Assembly: GCA_034096865.1 (NCBI GenBank) | Contig: JAWQFJ010002804.1 | Coordinates: 40,998-104,997, forward strand | Source of the DNA: Theodoxus fluviatilis | Taxonomy: Eukaryota > Mollusca > Gastropoda > Cycloneritida > Neritidae | DNA: 64,000 bases | Reading direction: 5' to 3' | Shown here: positions 41,873 through 53,000 of the stretch, piece by piece | Numbering within the stretch: the first letter of the stretch is position 1 | Layout of the letters: every line of letters starts with the position of its first letter | Program-made: the position numbers and the translations under genes | Notes under the pieces: model-generated | The model's input: only the letters and a program-made list of their open reading frames with translations | Databases searched by the model: none | Told to the model about the DNA's origin: nothing

Positions 41873-43129
41873 GTCCGGCTTGCATTTTAGTGATCAGTGT
41901 GGCCAAGTGATCTCGTATGTTTACTTACACTCCATCCGAATAATCCTTGGATGTCATTTGTGTGGTTCTATGTTCATTTTGGGTTATCTAAACTCAAAGC
42001 AAATCTTCAACTGCTCCCTGGATTGTGAGACGTGTCTTAGGCATGATGCTGCTATGTTGACATCTACAAGCTATAGTTTCCCTCTCTCACTCATTGCTCT
42101 CAGATTCAGCAATGCAGAGTAATCAAACAGGTTTTCAGATGACGATGATGTACATCGTTTGCTTGCTTGTTGCCAGAGCGGACTTGAGGACCTGAACCTG
42201 GGCCAACTCAAGCCCATTGTGGTGCAGACTGTCCTCAACCTGGCCATGGACCGAAAGGCCACGCACCGTGAGCTGACCTCTATCTTGCTCTCGGACCTCT
42301 ATGGTGACCTGCTGCATGGTGATGACATTGCCTTGGGCTTTGATGAGATCCTTGGTGGCCTGAAGGAGCTGACCCTGGACACTCCTGATGCACCATCAGT
42401 GAGTTGTTGCCCAGTTCTGCCTCAACAATGTTTTGGGTACTGCTGTTCTCGGTTGAATGTGTCTGTCATCGATGTACCAAGGGAATTGCATTTGATTTAG
42501 CTCTGAGGGAGTTGAATTGCTTTAGACTACTTTTCAGCAAATGTGAGTCATTTGACTGTTCAGAGCATTAGCATGGTATTAGATACCTGATGAAGATGAA
42601 GATGATGATGATGATGATGATGATGATGACACAAATGTCCAAATGGAAGGTAATGATTCCAATGCACTTGTCTTGTTTGAGGCTGAGAAGTATGCAGCAA
42701 ATGTCAAATGTTGGGTGTACATTGCAAGAGGACCAAGGCAGCTGTGGATGCCTGAGAATCTTATTGAGGTTGTATACTGGCTGAAACAAAGAGCACTTGA
42801 GGAGCATAATGGTGCAGAATTTTCACTGCTGGATACACAACTTATGTCTGCTTTTAGTGATATGTGGTAGCTTTTTTTCTCGTGTAATTTGCTGATTTGC
42901 AATGTGGAAACTGCATTGGTGTACTCTGTGTGCAGGTGGTGGGACAGTTCATTGCCAGGGCTGTGGCAGACGACTGCCTGCCTCCCAAGTACATCCGTGA
43001 CTACAAAGGCAAAGTGGACTGCCAACTGATCCAGTGAGACATGTTTCGTTTGTAATTGTGTGTAATTAGGTAGTGCAAAAGTGTGTTTGTGTGTGTGTGT
43101 GTGTGTGCGTGTGTGTGTGTGCGTGTGTG

Positions 43130-43160
<31 letters not shown>

Positions 43161-43167
43161 TTGTGTG

Positions 43168-43237
<70 letters not shown>

Positions 43238-44791
43238 TGTGTGTGTGTGTGTGTGCATGTGAAAGTTGCATTAACAATCAGTCTTCAGCTAGATGGCCAG
43301 GATTGGGACATATTCATCCATTTGGTTATCCTTGCATCTATCTTTCTGTGGACAACATGGATGCAAATTCCAATATTGACTCTCTGGCCCAGGCATCTGA
43401 AATTCTCCAAGATGACTGCTGCTTGTTGAAGTCACTCCTAGTCCCCTTCTCTGCTTTGCTGTACAACTGGGCAGTGTTGACAGAAATCTCAAATTCAACA
43501 TTTCCTCGAAGGATGTTAGGACTAAGGGTCTGTAACTGCTTTTGAGTTGTCTGTACATGTGGATGCCCGTTTTAGCCATCTTGACATTGTGGCTGACCAA
43601 TGGTCAGGTATAGAGCTGTCATTGGGAAAAAACTCCGGAAGCTGGAGGAGGAGGAGGAGTAATGATGGGTGAACATTCATGTGGGTTGATGAAGCGTTTG
43701 CACCTCAAGTTGTAGATATGCTGACTAGTGGTCATGTGTAGTGTAATCAGTGTTTGAAAGTCCAGCAGATCTTGGAGGAGTAATGTAGGGTGAAAATTCT
43801 TGAGTGGAATAAGTATGTGCTCTTGTAGTTAAGAGATATGGTGAAGTTTTATGAACATTTCATATTCTCGTATACTGTGCAATAAACAAAGCAGGGCTGG
43901 TGGTTATTGTTTGAAGTGCATTTGTGTAACTGCAATAACTCCTAGGGCTGCAATTTAAAAAATCAGGCATGCATTGTTGCTCAAGGATTGACTGCATCTT
44001 TGCAGCGTAGGTGTAGATTTTGCAGTATAATTGGGTGCTCCGTCTAGTGCAAGCTTTGACGGAGGAAGGCCCATAGTGTGTTCTAGTACGGCTAACCTCA
44101 AATTGTTAAAGGTAGTACAGGGTGTGTTTGTTGCTACAGGCATGCGCTGAACAAGGCAGACGTGCTTCTGAGTCAGAAGCATGGCATTGTGAGGCTGGAC
44201 AACATCTGGGGTACAGGGGGAGGCATCCGGCCCGTCAAGTACCTGGTCAAGCAGGTGTGTGTGCCTAGGCGTTGACCCTCTCCCCCTTGTCTGTGATAGT
44301 GCCTGTCTGAGTGAACCTAATTGGTGCATGTCATTCATGACTGTTTTGTTGCGGTACTGGTTTCTTTTTTGTTCTTTCTAGAATTGTGTTGAAACTTGTG
44401 GTACTGTTTGCTCATTGGTTAGAGCCAAGTTTATGTACTGGTCATGTCTATTACATGTGGGAAATAGTCTGCTGACTAGGTTGAGTTGCTTTAGGAATTC
44501 GTTTTTGATGTTTTGAAGAAGGGTTGATGTTTAAAACAATATCAGTTCCCTGCTGTCAAACTTAGAAGACTGTCTACATTCTTGTTGATTGTTCTGTGTG
44601 AAGAAAATTTGGAATGAGATAGATTGTGAATTGTGATTGTATTTGATGGCTTGATTTGTTTAGAAAGGCTTGAGTTGTTTGGAAAGGCTTGATTTGTTTG
44701 GAAAGGCTTCATATGACTGGTGATATTTTGGGTCACTTTGCAGAGAGCAACATAGTTTCATGTATGTTTCTAATTTGCTTCACTTTAGTCC

Positions 44792-44851
<60 letters not shown>

Positions 44852-45347
44852 CATCTCTATTTTGGAATAATTGGTCCCAATTGACTATCAAGTTTTGATC
44901 TTGAATGATCTAAATTTTAATAGTGAGTGATAGGTTTGAGGCTGACTTGAGGCATCTTTCACAGACTTGTATTAGGCATACACAGGACTGGTTTGCAGGA
45001 GGTTGATGGTGTGTTGTTGCAGATTGTGATGTTGCTGAAGGAGTACCTGTCATCAGGTGACATTGCAGAAGCCACTCATTGCCTTCAAGACCTGGAGGTG
45101 CCTCACTTTCACCACGAGTTGGTGTATGAGGTGAGAAAATCACTGCAGACTATCTTTTCTATCAAGTTGTTCTGGGTGTGGAAGATAACTGGCAAAGAGA
45201 GTTGGCAAGCCAGCACTGTTTTGCCAAGTCTTGTTGAAGGATCTGTGTGTGTGTGTACATGCGTGCATGCGCTTGTGTGTGTGTATGTGTGGTTGTGTGC
45301 ATGCACTTGTGTGCATGCACACACTCAAATGTGTGTGCTTGCTTGTT

Positions 45348-45382
<35 letters not shown>

Positions 45383-48300
45383 TTTTGACTCACATGCGAA
45401 GCAAAAGTGAGTCTATGTACTGAGCCGTGTCGTCCGTCCGTCCGGGCGTCCGGGCGTCCGTCCGTCCGTCCGTAAAAAACTTAAACGTTGGATTTTTCTC
45501 GGAGACTATTAAGTCTATCAACACCAAATGTGGCATGATGGTGTATGATGACAAGGCCTCAAAAAACATACATAGTGACTTGACCTTGCTTCAAGGTCAA
45601 GGTCACAGGAGCCATAAATGTGGTCTCAAAAACAGTCATTTTTCACATTTTCCCAATTTTCTCCCACGTTATTGAGAATGGTGACCTTAGCTACAAGTGG
45701 TATATAGGTCAAAGCAAGCCCTATCTTTTGATACCAGTTTGGTTGACCTTGCTTCAAGGTCACAGGAGCTCTTCAAAGTTGGATTGTATACATATTTTGA
45801 AGTGACCTTGACCCTGAACTATGGAAGATAACTGTTTCAAACTTAATAATTATGTGGGGCACATGTTATACTTTCATCATGAGACACATTTGGTCACATA
45901 TCATCAAGGTCAAGGTCACTTTGACCCTTATGAAATGTGACCAAAATGGGGTAGTGAACCACTAAAAGTGACTATATCTCATGGTAGAAAGTGCCAATAA
46001 GCACCATTGTGCTTCCTATGTCTTGAATTAACAGCTTTGTGTTGCATGACCTTGGATGACCTTGACCTTGTATATGTGTGTTTCCATGCATGTGGATATG
46101 TTTGTATATTTGACATGGAGTGAAAGTAGGACTTGTATTTGAGTGAAAATGCCTGTAAAAGAGCTGAAATGGCGTTGAGAGTGTAAGCTTAATCCCTCCA
46201 GGTTTACTGGAGGTCCTCACAGCTTTGTCTGTGTGTCTGTCTGTCTGTCAGTCCCAACTTAACGACTGATATCTCAAAAACTACTGGACGGATTTCCTTG
46301 ACATTTTGCACACTTACTGTAAGTTAGGTTTGATTGAATGTATCAAATTTTCAGAATCGAGGTTTGAAAAGAAAGTGACTTTTTGTACGTTTTGGTGTTG
46401 CAAAGAAGGCAAGGGACGGAACTCTGTCCCAACTCAAGGGAAGTTTTGGCATGTGTGATGTGATAATTTGACGTCGAATAACGTGACGTAATTTCGAGGA
46501 GATTGGACATTGGTGAAGGAGAAAGAAGGATTTTCCCTCCAGGTTTACTGGAGGTCCTCACAGCTTTATCTTTTTCAACCCTTGTTTTTGTTTCACCAGG
46601 CTACTGTGATGGTGTTGGAAGACTCAAGTGAGCGTGCTATGGAGAGGATGTGTAAACTGCTCAAGTCCTTGTGTGAGTCGGTCATCATCACCCCAGACCA
46701 AATGGCCACGGTAAGCTCCACCCCACCCCACCCCACCCCACTCGCTGTCATAATTGGCAATCTGTGCCACCTTTGTCCCTTTTTTAATGGGAGTCTGTAG
46801 TTTCATGGCAGCCTATTGGATGGGAGTCTGTAGTTTCATGGCAGCCTATTGGATGGGAGTCTGTAGTTTCATGGCAGCCTATTGGATATATTTCAAGTGG
46901 TGGTGTACTTAATTTGTTAAAACTTGTCCTCTTTTGCGATGAATTCAGTAAATCTTTGGGAAGCAAACCTGTGATTAGATCAGATTTAATGACTGTCATG
47001 AATTGATATAATTGGGACTTTTGATATTTATGTGTGTGAGTGTGTGTGTGTATGCGTGGTGGGGATTGTGCACCAGGGCTTGTGTGCAAGTGCATGCATG
47101 CACATGTGGGCATTAGTACATGAATGTCTTTTTGGGTGCATATGATCTATGTTTTGTGAATTTACGCATGCATACATATTGCTACTTGGAGTGTCACATA
47201 TTGTACTTTTTCCTGTCTCACAGGGCTTTCGTCGTGTGTGTGAGGAGATGCCCGACATTAGCATTGATGTTCCCAATGCCTACAACCTTCTGGAGCGGTT
47301 TGCCAACATCTGCCACCGTGAGAATGTCTTGACTGATTCATTGTTGAAGGATCTGCCTCAGAGGTAAACATTATTCATTTCTCTTTATGTGTAGGACAGA
47401 ATTTGTCAAAGTTATTACTGTGCATGCATCAAAATGATAAATTTGCCTGCAGCATATTTACTTATGTGTTCATATGATGAACTGTACTTGAATACCTGTG
47501 TAGCTTAACCAATGATAATTTTCTGGCTATTGTGATCTTCCTTTATGGAATTTGTTATATTTTACCCTTGGCTTGTAATTATTTGGCAAAAAACTCAAAA
47601 AGTTCACAATGGATTCTAATGAAATTTGGTGCAAACTCAGGGTTTCACCCAAGGAGGACTCGATTTAATTGATTTTATGTCACTAATTAGATGAACTGTA
47701 TGAGACCTCACTGTCGTGAAGTTTTAATACTTTATTTAAGATGGGTGTTTCTAAACGTTGTGGCCTTATATAGCCTACAAGGCTGATAGGCCCTTAAACT
47801 CCATCCATCCATCCATCCATCCATCCGCCCAAGGAACAATCCATAACATTTTGGAAGCAATATGTTATCTCGTTTTGGAATTACAACCATAAAGAGAATG
47901 TTATTTGTTATGTTGTTCGGGAATCGGAAGCATAAAGAGAGATTTTATTGTGCATAATGAAGTAGATGACGCCAAATTATTGATGATGCGGGTGTATGCG
48001 TTCCACACTGGGATATCACTTTCAATCAATAAAAATAACTAAACTTCATAGTCAGGCCTATCTAGCAGAACATGATGCCTTTATTAATTATGCAGGCCAT
48101 GGAAGATTTTTTTTTTCATACTTGATAGAGGTTTGTGCTCTCTATAATTGGTGAATATTTTGCCATTTTTCTGTCTGTTATCTAAATGCTCAGTCTTCTA
48201 AATTGCTTGCCTGAATGAGTGTGCAATGCATTTATTATTTCTCATGAGTTTCACTCTATTTTTATGCTTTTAACTAGCATTTGAGTTAAAGAGTGTACTG

Positions 48301-48578
48301 CCTGCAGCGTAACGGAAATAAGCAACTACTCTCTTTAGATGCTTACTAATTGGGCTTGAATCCCAAGTAGTGTAACATTTCCTTGAATACACATTGAACA
48401 TAAGTGTATGTGGGACATTTTTTGGTATTTTGTTTAATCATGGTATAAACATTGATCCCTCAGCCAAACAAGTTGTGATGGGCCCATTCTCACCACCATG
48501 CCTATGTTTCTACACAGGGGCCGTAAGCGCTTTGTGTCGGAGGGTGATGGGGGCCGAGTGAAGGAGGTGGACCAGTAG
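29663..48578 (+). CDS. PDCD4: Programmed cell death protein 4 (PDCD4), ten coding exons
   Basis: PDCD4 binds the helicase eIF4A through two MA3 domains and blocks cap-dependent translation. Coding exons: 29663-29966, 34070-34176, 34830-34943, 42177-42398, 42936-43033, 44140-44254, 45023-45130, 46600-46710, 47224-47363 and 48518-48578. All have GT-AG borders and compatible phases, giving about 459 residues (human 469). The start ATG at 29663 has A at -3 and G at +4. Residues about 80-110 are basic, with the conserved [21 protein letters not shown]3-1 spans about residues 145-280, with [14 protein letters not shown] and [19 protein letters not shown]3-2 spans about 321-435, with [15 protein letters not shown] and [12 protein letters not shown]. 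The C-terminus [12 protein letters not shown] keeps the Akt/S6K-type serine. The DSGxxS degron of vertebrates is absent. Exons 2 and 3 occur again at 38999-39105 and 39759-39872 because of a duplicated assembly segment. It converges on the minus-strand gene ending at 50074. Confidence 0.96.
31134..31197. repeat. (CA)n microsatellite (copy 1)
   Basis: The counterpart in copy 2 is at 36052-36115, with a slightly different repeat length. Confidence 0.95.
31734..31945 (-). mobile_element. LINE 3' fragment in PDCD4 intron 1 (copy 1)
   Basis: The minus strand encodes a LINE C-terminus with [43 protein letters not shown] and a stop, followed by an (AGTGA)n tail (plus-strand TTCAC repeats at 31734-31755). 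This [18 protein letters not shown] signature is a familiar C-terminal tail of marine-invertebrate LINEs. Only the 3' end is present. Confidence 0.78.
33787..33834. repeat. (GT)n microsatellite (copy 1)
   Basis: The counterpart in copy 2 at about 38700-38763 is roughly 16 bp longer, a typical allelic length difference. Confidence 0.95.
35458..35785. repeat. 38/53-bp minisatellite, truncated by gap
   Basis: Same array as 40382-41690, cut by the N gap at 35786. Confidence 0.95.
35786..35795. other. Assembly gap (10 N)
   Basis: Ten N bases join the end of copy 1, within the CTGTGGTTTGGGGGTGAGAA array, to the start of copy 2. Confidence 1.
36652..36863 (-). mobile_element. LINE 3' fragment (duplicate in copy 2)
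   Basis: Same insertion as at 31734-31945, carried by the duplicated segment. Confidence 0.78.
38999..39105 (+). pseudogene. Duplicate of PDCD4 exon 2 (copy 2)
   Basis: Identical in sequence and splice sites to 34070-34176 ([13 protein letters not shown] and DPNYDSESE readable). It starts in phase 1, whereas exon 3 of copy 1 ends in phase 0. Splicing exon 3 to this exon would therefore shift the frame, so both copies cannot be used in series. Confidence 0.9.
39759..39872 (+). pseudogene. Duplicate of PDCD4 exon 3 (copy 2)
   Basis: Identical to 34830-34943, encoding the start of the first MA3 domain. Either this copy or the first is the exon used; the two are probably alleles. Confidence 0.9.
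40382..41690. repeat. 38/53-bp compound minisatellite in PDCD4 intron 3
   Basis: The basic unit of 38 bp starts CTGTGGTTTGGGGGTGAGAA and ends CCACCACGTCTC. It alternates irregularly with a 53-bp form carrying an extra CCACTGGACACCCC segment, giving a higher-order pattern across about 1.3 kb. Long open frames on the minus strand are a by-product of the array. Confidence 0.95.
41757..41875 (+). repeat. Retroposon 3' tail with ATC repeats
   Basis: AAGGCTGATAGGCCATAAAAC followed by (ATC)n with TTTTC interruptions. Same family as 14457-14557 and 47758-47826. Confidence 0.65.
42575..42870 (+). other. Unexplained open frame in PDCD4 intron 4
   Basis: After a GAT repeat (42596-42628), an open frame runs to a stop at 42868-42870. 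It encodes about 75 residues of normal composition, including [20 protein letters not shown] and [18 protein letters not shown]. There is no family match that I recognise and no clear acceptor upstream. It could be a fragment of a mobile element or a cassette exon. Confidence 0.35.
43083..43260. repeat. (GT)n microsatellite in PDCD4 intron 5
   Basis: About 178 bp of GT with occasional GC and TT interruptions, about 50 bp downstream of the exon 5 donor. Confidence 0.97.
44792..44850. repeat. (GT)n microsatellite in PDCD4 intron 6
   Basis: About 58 bp of uninterrupted GT. Confidence 0.97.
45388..46080. repeat. Interspersed repeat rich in AAGGTCA half-sites
   Basis: Starts with a small inverted repeat (GACTCACATGCGAAGCAAAAGTGAGTC, in part) and a CGTC/CGGG tandem run at 45429-45472. 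About 500 bp follow with roughly ten copies of AAGGTCA or its complement TGACCTT, several as overlapping TCAAGGTCAAGGTCA-type pairs. Looks like a dispersed repeat in PDCD4 intron 7. Receptor binding is not shown. Confidence 0.6.
46194..46567. mobile_element. Insertion-like segment with 33-bp direct repeats
   Basis: The 33 bases beginning CCCTCCAGGTTTACTGGAGG are identical at 46194-46226 and 46535-46567. They flank about 308 bp that start with a TCTG microsatellite. The 33-mer contains a CCTCCAGGTTTACTGGAGG palindrome. The right copy ends 33 bp before PDCD4 exon 8. Confidence 0.6.
46789..46887. repeat. 34-bp tandem repeat, three copies
   Basis: Unit starts TGGGAGTCTGTAGTTTCATG and ends CAGCCTATTGGA. 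In PDCD4 intron 8. Confidence 0.95.
47758..47826 (+). repeat. Retroposon 3' tail with ATCC repeats
   Basis: TACAAGGCTGATAGGCCCTT, then AAACTCC and (ATCC)n. Same family as at 14.5 and 41.8 kb. In PDCD4 intron 9. Confidence 0.7.
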
Positions 48579-49136
48579 GGAGTTTGGGGCCATGTTGCTG
48601 CCCCCCGTGGTTTCCCATCTCCTTGACAGCGGCCTGACTGGGCACAGCCCAGAGGCCAGACCAGAGGCCAGGGCTGAGCTTTGGTGGAGTGCACTGCATA
48701 TCAAGTCCAGGATGCGAGATCTGCACCCTGTTTCCGTTTTGTGGCCCTTGGCTCTGGGACCTTGTTGATGCCTAGAGACTGCTGGGATCAACTGTTTATT
48801 AGTTCTCATTTTTGCATAATTTTTTTCTTTTAAAAGCGGTGTGGTATTTGATAATACTTCCACGTTAAACAAATTTCATGTTCTTTCGTGTGTATTTTTA
48901 GTGGTCACAATGACACTAAGATATGCTGAATGATGTAATCGTATTGAGTTCAGTTTTGCAACTGTTGCTAGAAAAATGTTGATAATTGTGAAGAGTTTTA
49001 TATATTTTGATAACACTAGAAGTTGATTCTTGATGCCCTCTGCATCCTGTTCTTCCCGTGAAATTGCAGTAACAACAAAGCTTTCTAGATTTCCCTGAAT
49101 CTGTGACACTAGTGTCTCATCTGGAGTACTCTTGCA

Positions 49137-49142
49137 ATAAAA
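49137..49142 (+). terminator. PDCD4 polyadenylation signal
   Basis: AATAAA 559 bp after the PDCD4 stop codon, followed by GT-rich sequence (49161-49172). No earlier canonical AATAAA was noticed in the 3' UTR. Confidence 0.7.
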
Positions 49143-49839
49143 AAATTGACGTGCCAAAGACTTGTGTGTGTTCTTTCCTTGGATAGTGGTAGAAGATTAC
49201 AACAGCTCCAGAAATCTTATAGTCCTCCCTTGCATTCCAATATGTTTTCTGTCAAGCTGAATGCAAATTTTGCTTTTATTGGTGCAGAAGGTCTTTGTGT
49301 AATTGATGCAGAAGGTCTTTGTGTATGAAAACGGGGTTCAACACTGTTATGCAAGGATGGAGAATGAGAAGGGGGAAAAAAGGGATGAAAAATGAGTTAC
49401 TTTTTTCTTCTGTCAATTGATGCCAGGCTGCTTGTCTCCCATGGAATGCACAGCTTCCATGGCTGCTGCATCTGGATGGATACACTGGGTTATGAGGAAT
49501 GTGTTCCAAGAATTCCCATTGTAGAACAGCAGAAGTGAGATGACAACAGCTTAAACTTGCTGCTGGATTGGGGCCTTGGAACTTTCTGCTATTGACACGT
49601 ACTCATTGTCAAAGCTAGACGGATAAATTGTGAAATGGAAATGGTGCACTCGCTATGGAAAGGTGACGAATTCATCTTGGTCACTGCTAGTGTGCCCTGG
49701 TCTTGCAGTGTCTTCATGGTCTTGTTTGGCTTGGCAAGTGAATTGGAGATTTGAGAGTATTTCAAAGTCTGTTTAGTGTTTGTGAAGGGCTTGGGTCTGC
49801 ATTCATGTAACTGCAGAGTAGGTTAGATATGTTAATCTT

Positions 49840-49845
49840 TTTATT
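49840..49845 (-). terminator. Polyadenylation signal of the minus-strand gene
   Basis: Minus-strand AATAAA (plus TTTATT), 229 bp after the stop at 50074-50076. The two convergent genes thus end about 0.7 kb apart. Confidence 0.6.
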
Positions 49846-50073
49846 GCTCCTCTTATTTTGGTTTTACACAGGTACTATAAGTCACAAGACAGAAAAATGT
49901 ACATATTTGTCAAAGTGAAAAAAAAATCTTCACACCCATTAATTCAACAACTGTATGAAATATACTCCACAAGCATTGGAATATTTCATTTTGGTTGAAT
50001 GCTGTTGAGCCCTGCAAGAACTCAAACCATCCACGTGCAACAGAGTTGGACACCAGTCTTGTGCTTGGCCTCT

Positions 50074-53000
50074 TCACCAGTCCGACTCCTCTTGGTCCTC
50101 ATGCAGCCTCTGCTCTCTGAATTTGCGCCTCCTGGAAACGCCAAGCAATTTCTTAACTTTGGTGAGAATACATGACAGGAAGAAAGTGATGTTATTAGCT
50201 CTGGAGTTGTCACACTGACAGAATGCTGGCATTAGTGTTAGTGGTTGGGCATGGGAAAGTCCTTTCAGACGTGTGTGAAGAAAAAATCTGGATGGAACCA
50301 GCTAGGCATACAGTGGATTTTTCAACCCAAGCCACATGACTATTTGCTAGTAAATTGCTAAGATGCCCCTTGGGAAATGATGTGTGTGGACTAGATACTC
50401 TGCAAAATTAATAGTAATGCACTGCTGCTGATTTTGTTTCCTTGCATCAAACAAAAAATGCACAGCTTGATCCTCTCCATCCTTACCTGGAGATGTTGGT
50501 AGCCAAAGTCCTGACATTCTTCAAAGTCAGCAGCTTCTCCTGTGTCTGTGTAGGGGCTTCAGACTTGGCAACTGGGACAGAAAAGACAAGTAAATGCAAA
50601 GTTTAAAAACTTCGTTCAAAATGAGTACAGATTTTTGGATTTCATTGTAATTCTACTTTTATCTGAACTGCTAGAAAGTTGTTGAATTGTCTAATTTTGT
50701 TCGTTTCATATTTTACAACATGGTATGATTATGTTAATCTCGATTGAAGTTTCAGAAGCCTTGAGAAAAATTCTCAATAAAGTTGCATTGACTGATCTCG
50801 GCATTATTGAAGATGCCTAATGTTAGGTGTTGCATCGCCACTCAGTATTGTGAGAATTGAACAAAAACGGCAACTACCTTTTTGTAGTTGTTAGACTTGT
50901 ACACAAGAAAGCATAAACTTTTGATAATACAATAAGGTATATAAAGTGTCCATTGTGCAAATTTAGAAAATTCCTGTCTTCCCCATGGCATATGCAGTCC
51001 TAATGAGCCAGGCAGGCTGACTCACCCTGAGTCTGGGTGCCGAGCTGCTCCCTGGCACGGGCAATGCGCACTGCCACGTTCTCCTTGACCACGTTGGTGA
51101 TCTGCTGCAGGCCCAGGTAGCCAGCAATCTGTACTGAGGGTCAAGGCTTCACAAACAAAAGTGCATGAAGTAAAACACAGTGCTATCATCATGTTAACCC
51201 ATTAGACACTATGACGGTATACACAAAAGAGTCCTGAAAACCTGAGCCTTTTTCAGAAAAACTGAAGAAGTCGGGTACGTTTACAAAAAAATTATTAACT
51301 CCACTTGTAACAATCACAGAGACACAAAATAAGCATTGTCTTAAAGCTGACATCCATTGCTACAAGCTCATACAATCAAATACAACACAATACAAGTTAA
51401 AATTTAGGAATGATTTTTTAAAATTAGAAAATAGTGCAAAAACGGACACATTCACCTTGATTTTCAGTTTAAAATTATGGTTTTTAGAAAGAAAACCTCC
51501 CAAATAAGCTCAAAACAGACTCTTAATGGATAATTTACTCATTTAGCTATCTGCTGAAACAAAATGCAAAGTCCTAAATCAATTTGTTCATGAGATACAG
51601 CAAATATGGTACATGACATGAAATCGCAAAAAAAATTTTTTTTTTTACATGATCACAAAGTAATTTTCACCATGCCTTTTTTCACTCAGATAAAGGTAAA
51701 CATGAAGCACATGCATGACATGACAGATAATATAAAGAGAAAAGGTGCAAGACATGCATTTGCAAGTGATAAAGTCTTTCAAAAATAGGCATGGATTAAT
51801 TAGCAAGTGATAAAGTCTTTCAAAAATAAGCATGCATTACCAAGTGATAAAGTCTTTCAAAAATCATGATTTTTTTTACATCACTTGGAGCTGGCAGGAG
51901 GTGGATTCCTCTGTCTCTCTCTCTCTCTCAGCATATCGATTTGTCTCTGTCACAAGTCGTTTTCCCACATCGCGTGTGTGAAGATCAGAGAGAAGACATG
52001 AAGAGGCTTTGCGTCCGAGGGGATGTCAATCTTCACTCCTTGAGCGTGTGCGAGAACGAAAATTTTCTGTCTGCCACGATCCTTGGAAGCCTAGAAACTC
52101 TTCCTCCTCCAACATCTCTCGCATCCACTGGTCCTATTGAAGCGGATCTTCCGGCGCATCGACATCGTCGAAATCAGAATTAGAATCGGCATCAATGTCG
52201 TTTCCCACCAACCTATTGACTACACTAGAGAAATGGACTCAGATGATTGATGATGGTTTGCCAGTGGATGCTATATACTTGGACTATGCTAAGGCCTTCG
52301 ACGCAGTACCGCATGAACGACTTTTGAGAAAAGTGGAAGCACTGGGAATTGGCGGTAAGATTCTCAGTTGGATCAGAGATTTTTTGTCGGATAGGAGGCA
52401 GAGAGTCAGAATTAATGGTGTACTATCAGATTGGTCAGCTGTGAAAAGCGGGGTACCTCAGGGAAGCATACTCGGTCCGATTCTCTTTGTGATGTTCATT
52501 AACGACCTTCCCGATGCAGTGGAAAGTATGTGCTCCATGTATGCGGACGATACCAAACTGTACAGATCTGTAGAAAAGGAGGAAAATGGCGTAAAGTTGC
52601 AAACAGATCTAGATGCTCTGGTGGACTGGGCGGACAGGTGGCAAATGCGCTTCAATGCGGACAAGTGTAAGGTGCTACACCTAGGTAAAAACAATTCTAA
52701 AAGAAAATATGAAATGAGAAAACATGGCAGTCAAGAAAGGGTGACGCTTGAAGAGACTAGAGTGGAGAGGGACCTGGGAGTGCAGATAGATAGTGAGCTG
52801 AAGTTCTCCCAACACATTGAAACGCAGGTTAACAAAGCAAATAGACTATTGGGTCTCATCCGGCGATCATACGAACACTTGGACTGTGAATCCATGAGGC
52901 TACTGTTCATAGCACTAGTACGACCGCACCTAGAGTTTGGAAATGTAGTATGGGCACCCTATCTGGAAAGAGACAAAAAACTCGTTGAGAGAGTACAGAG

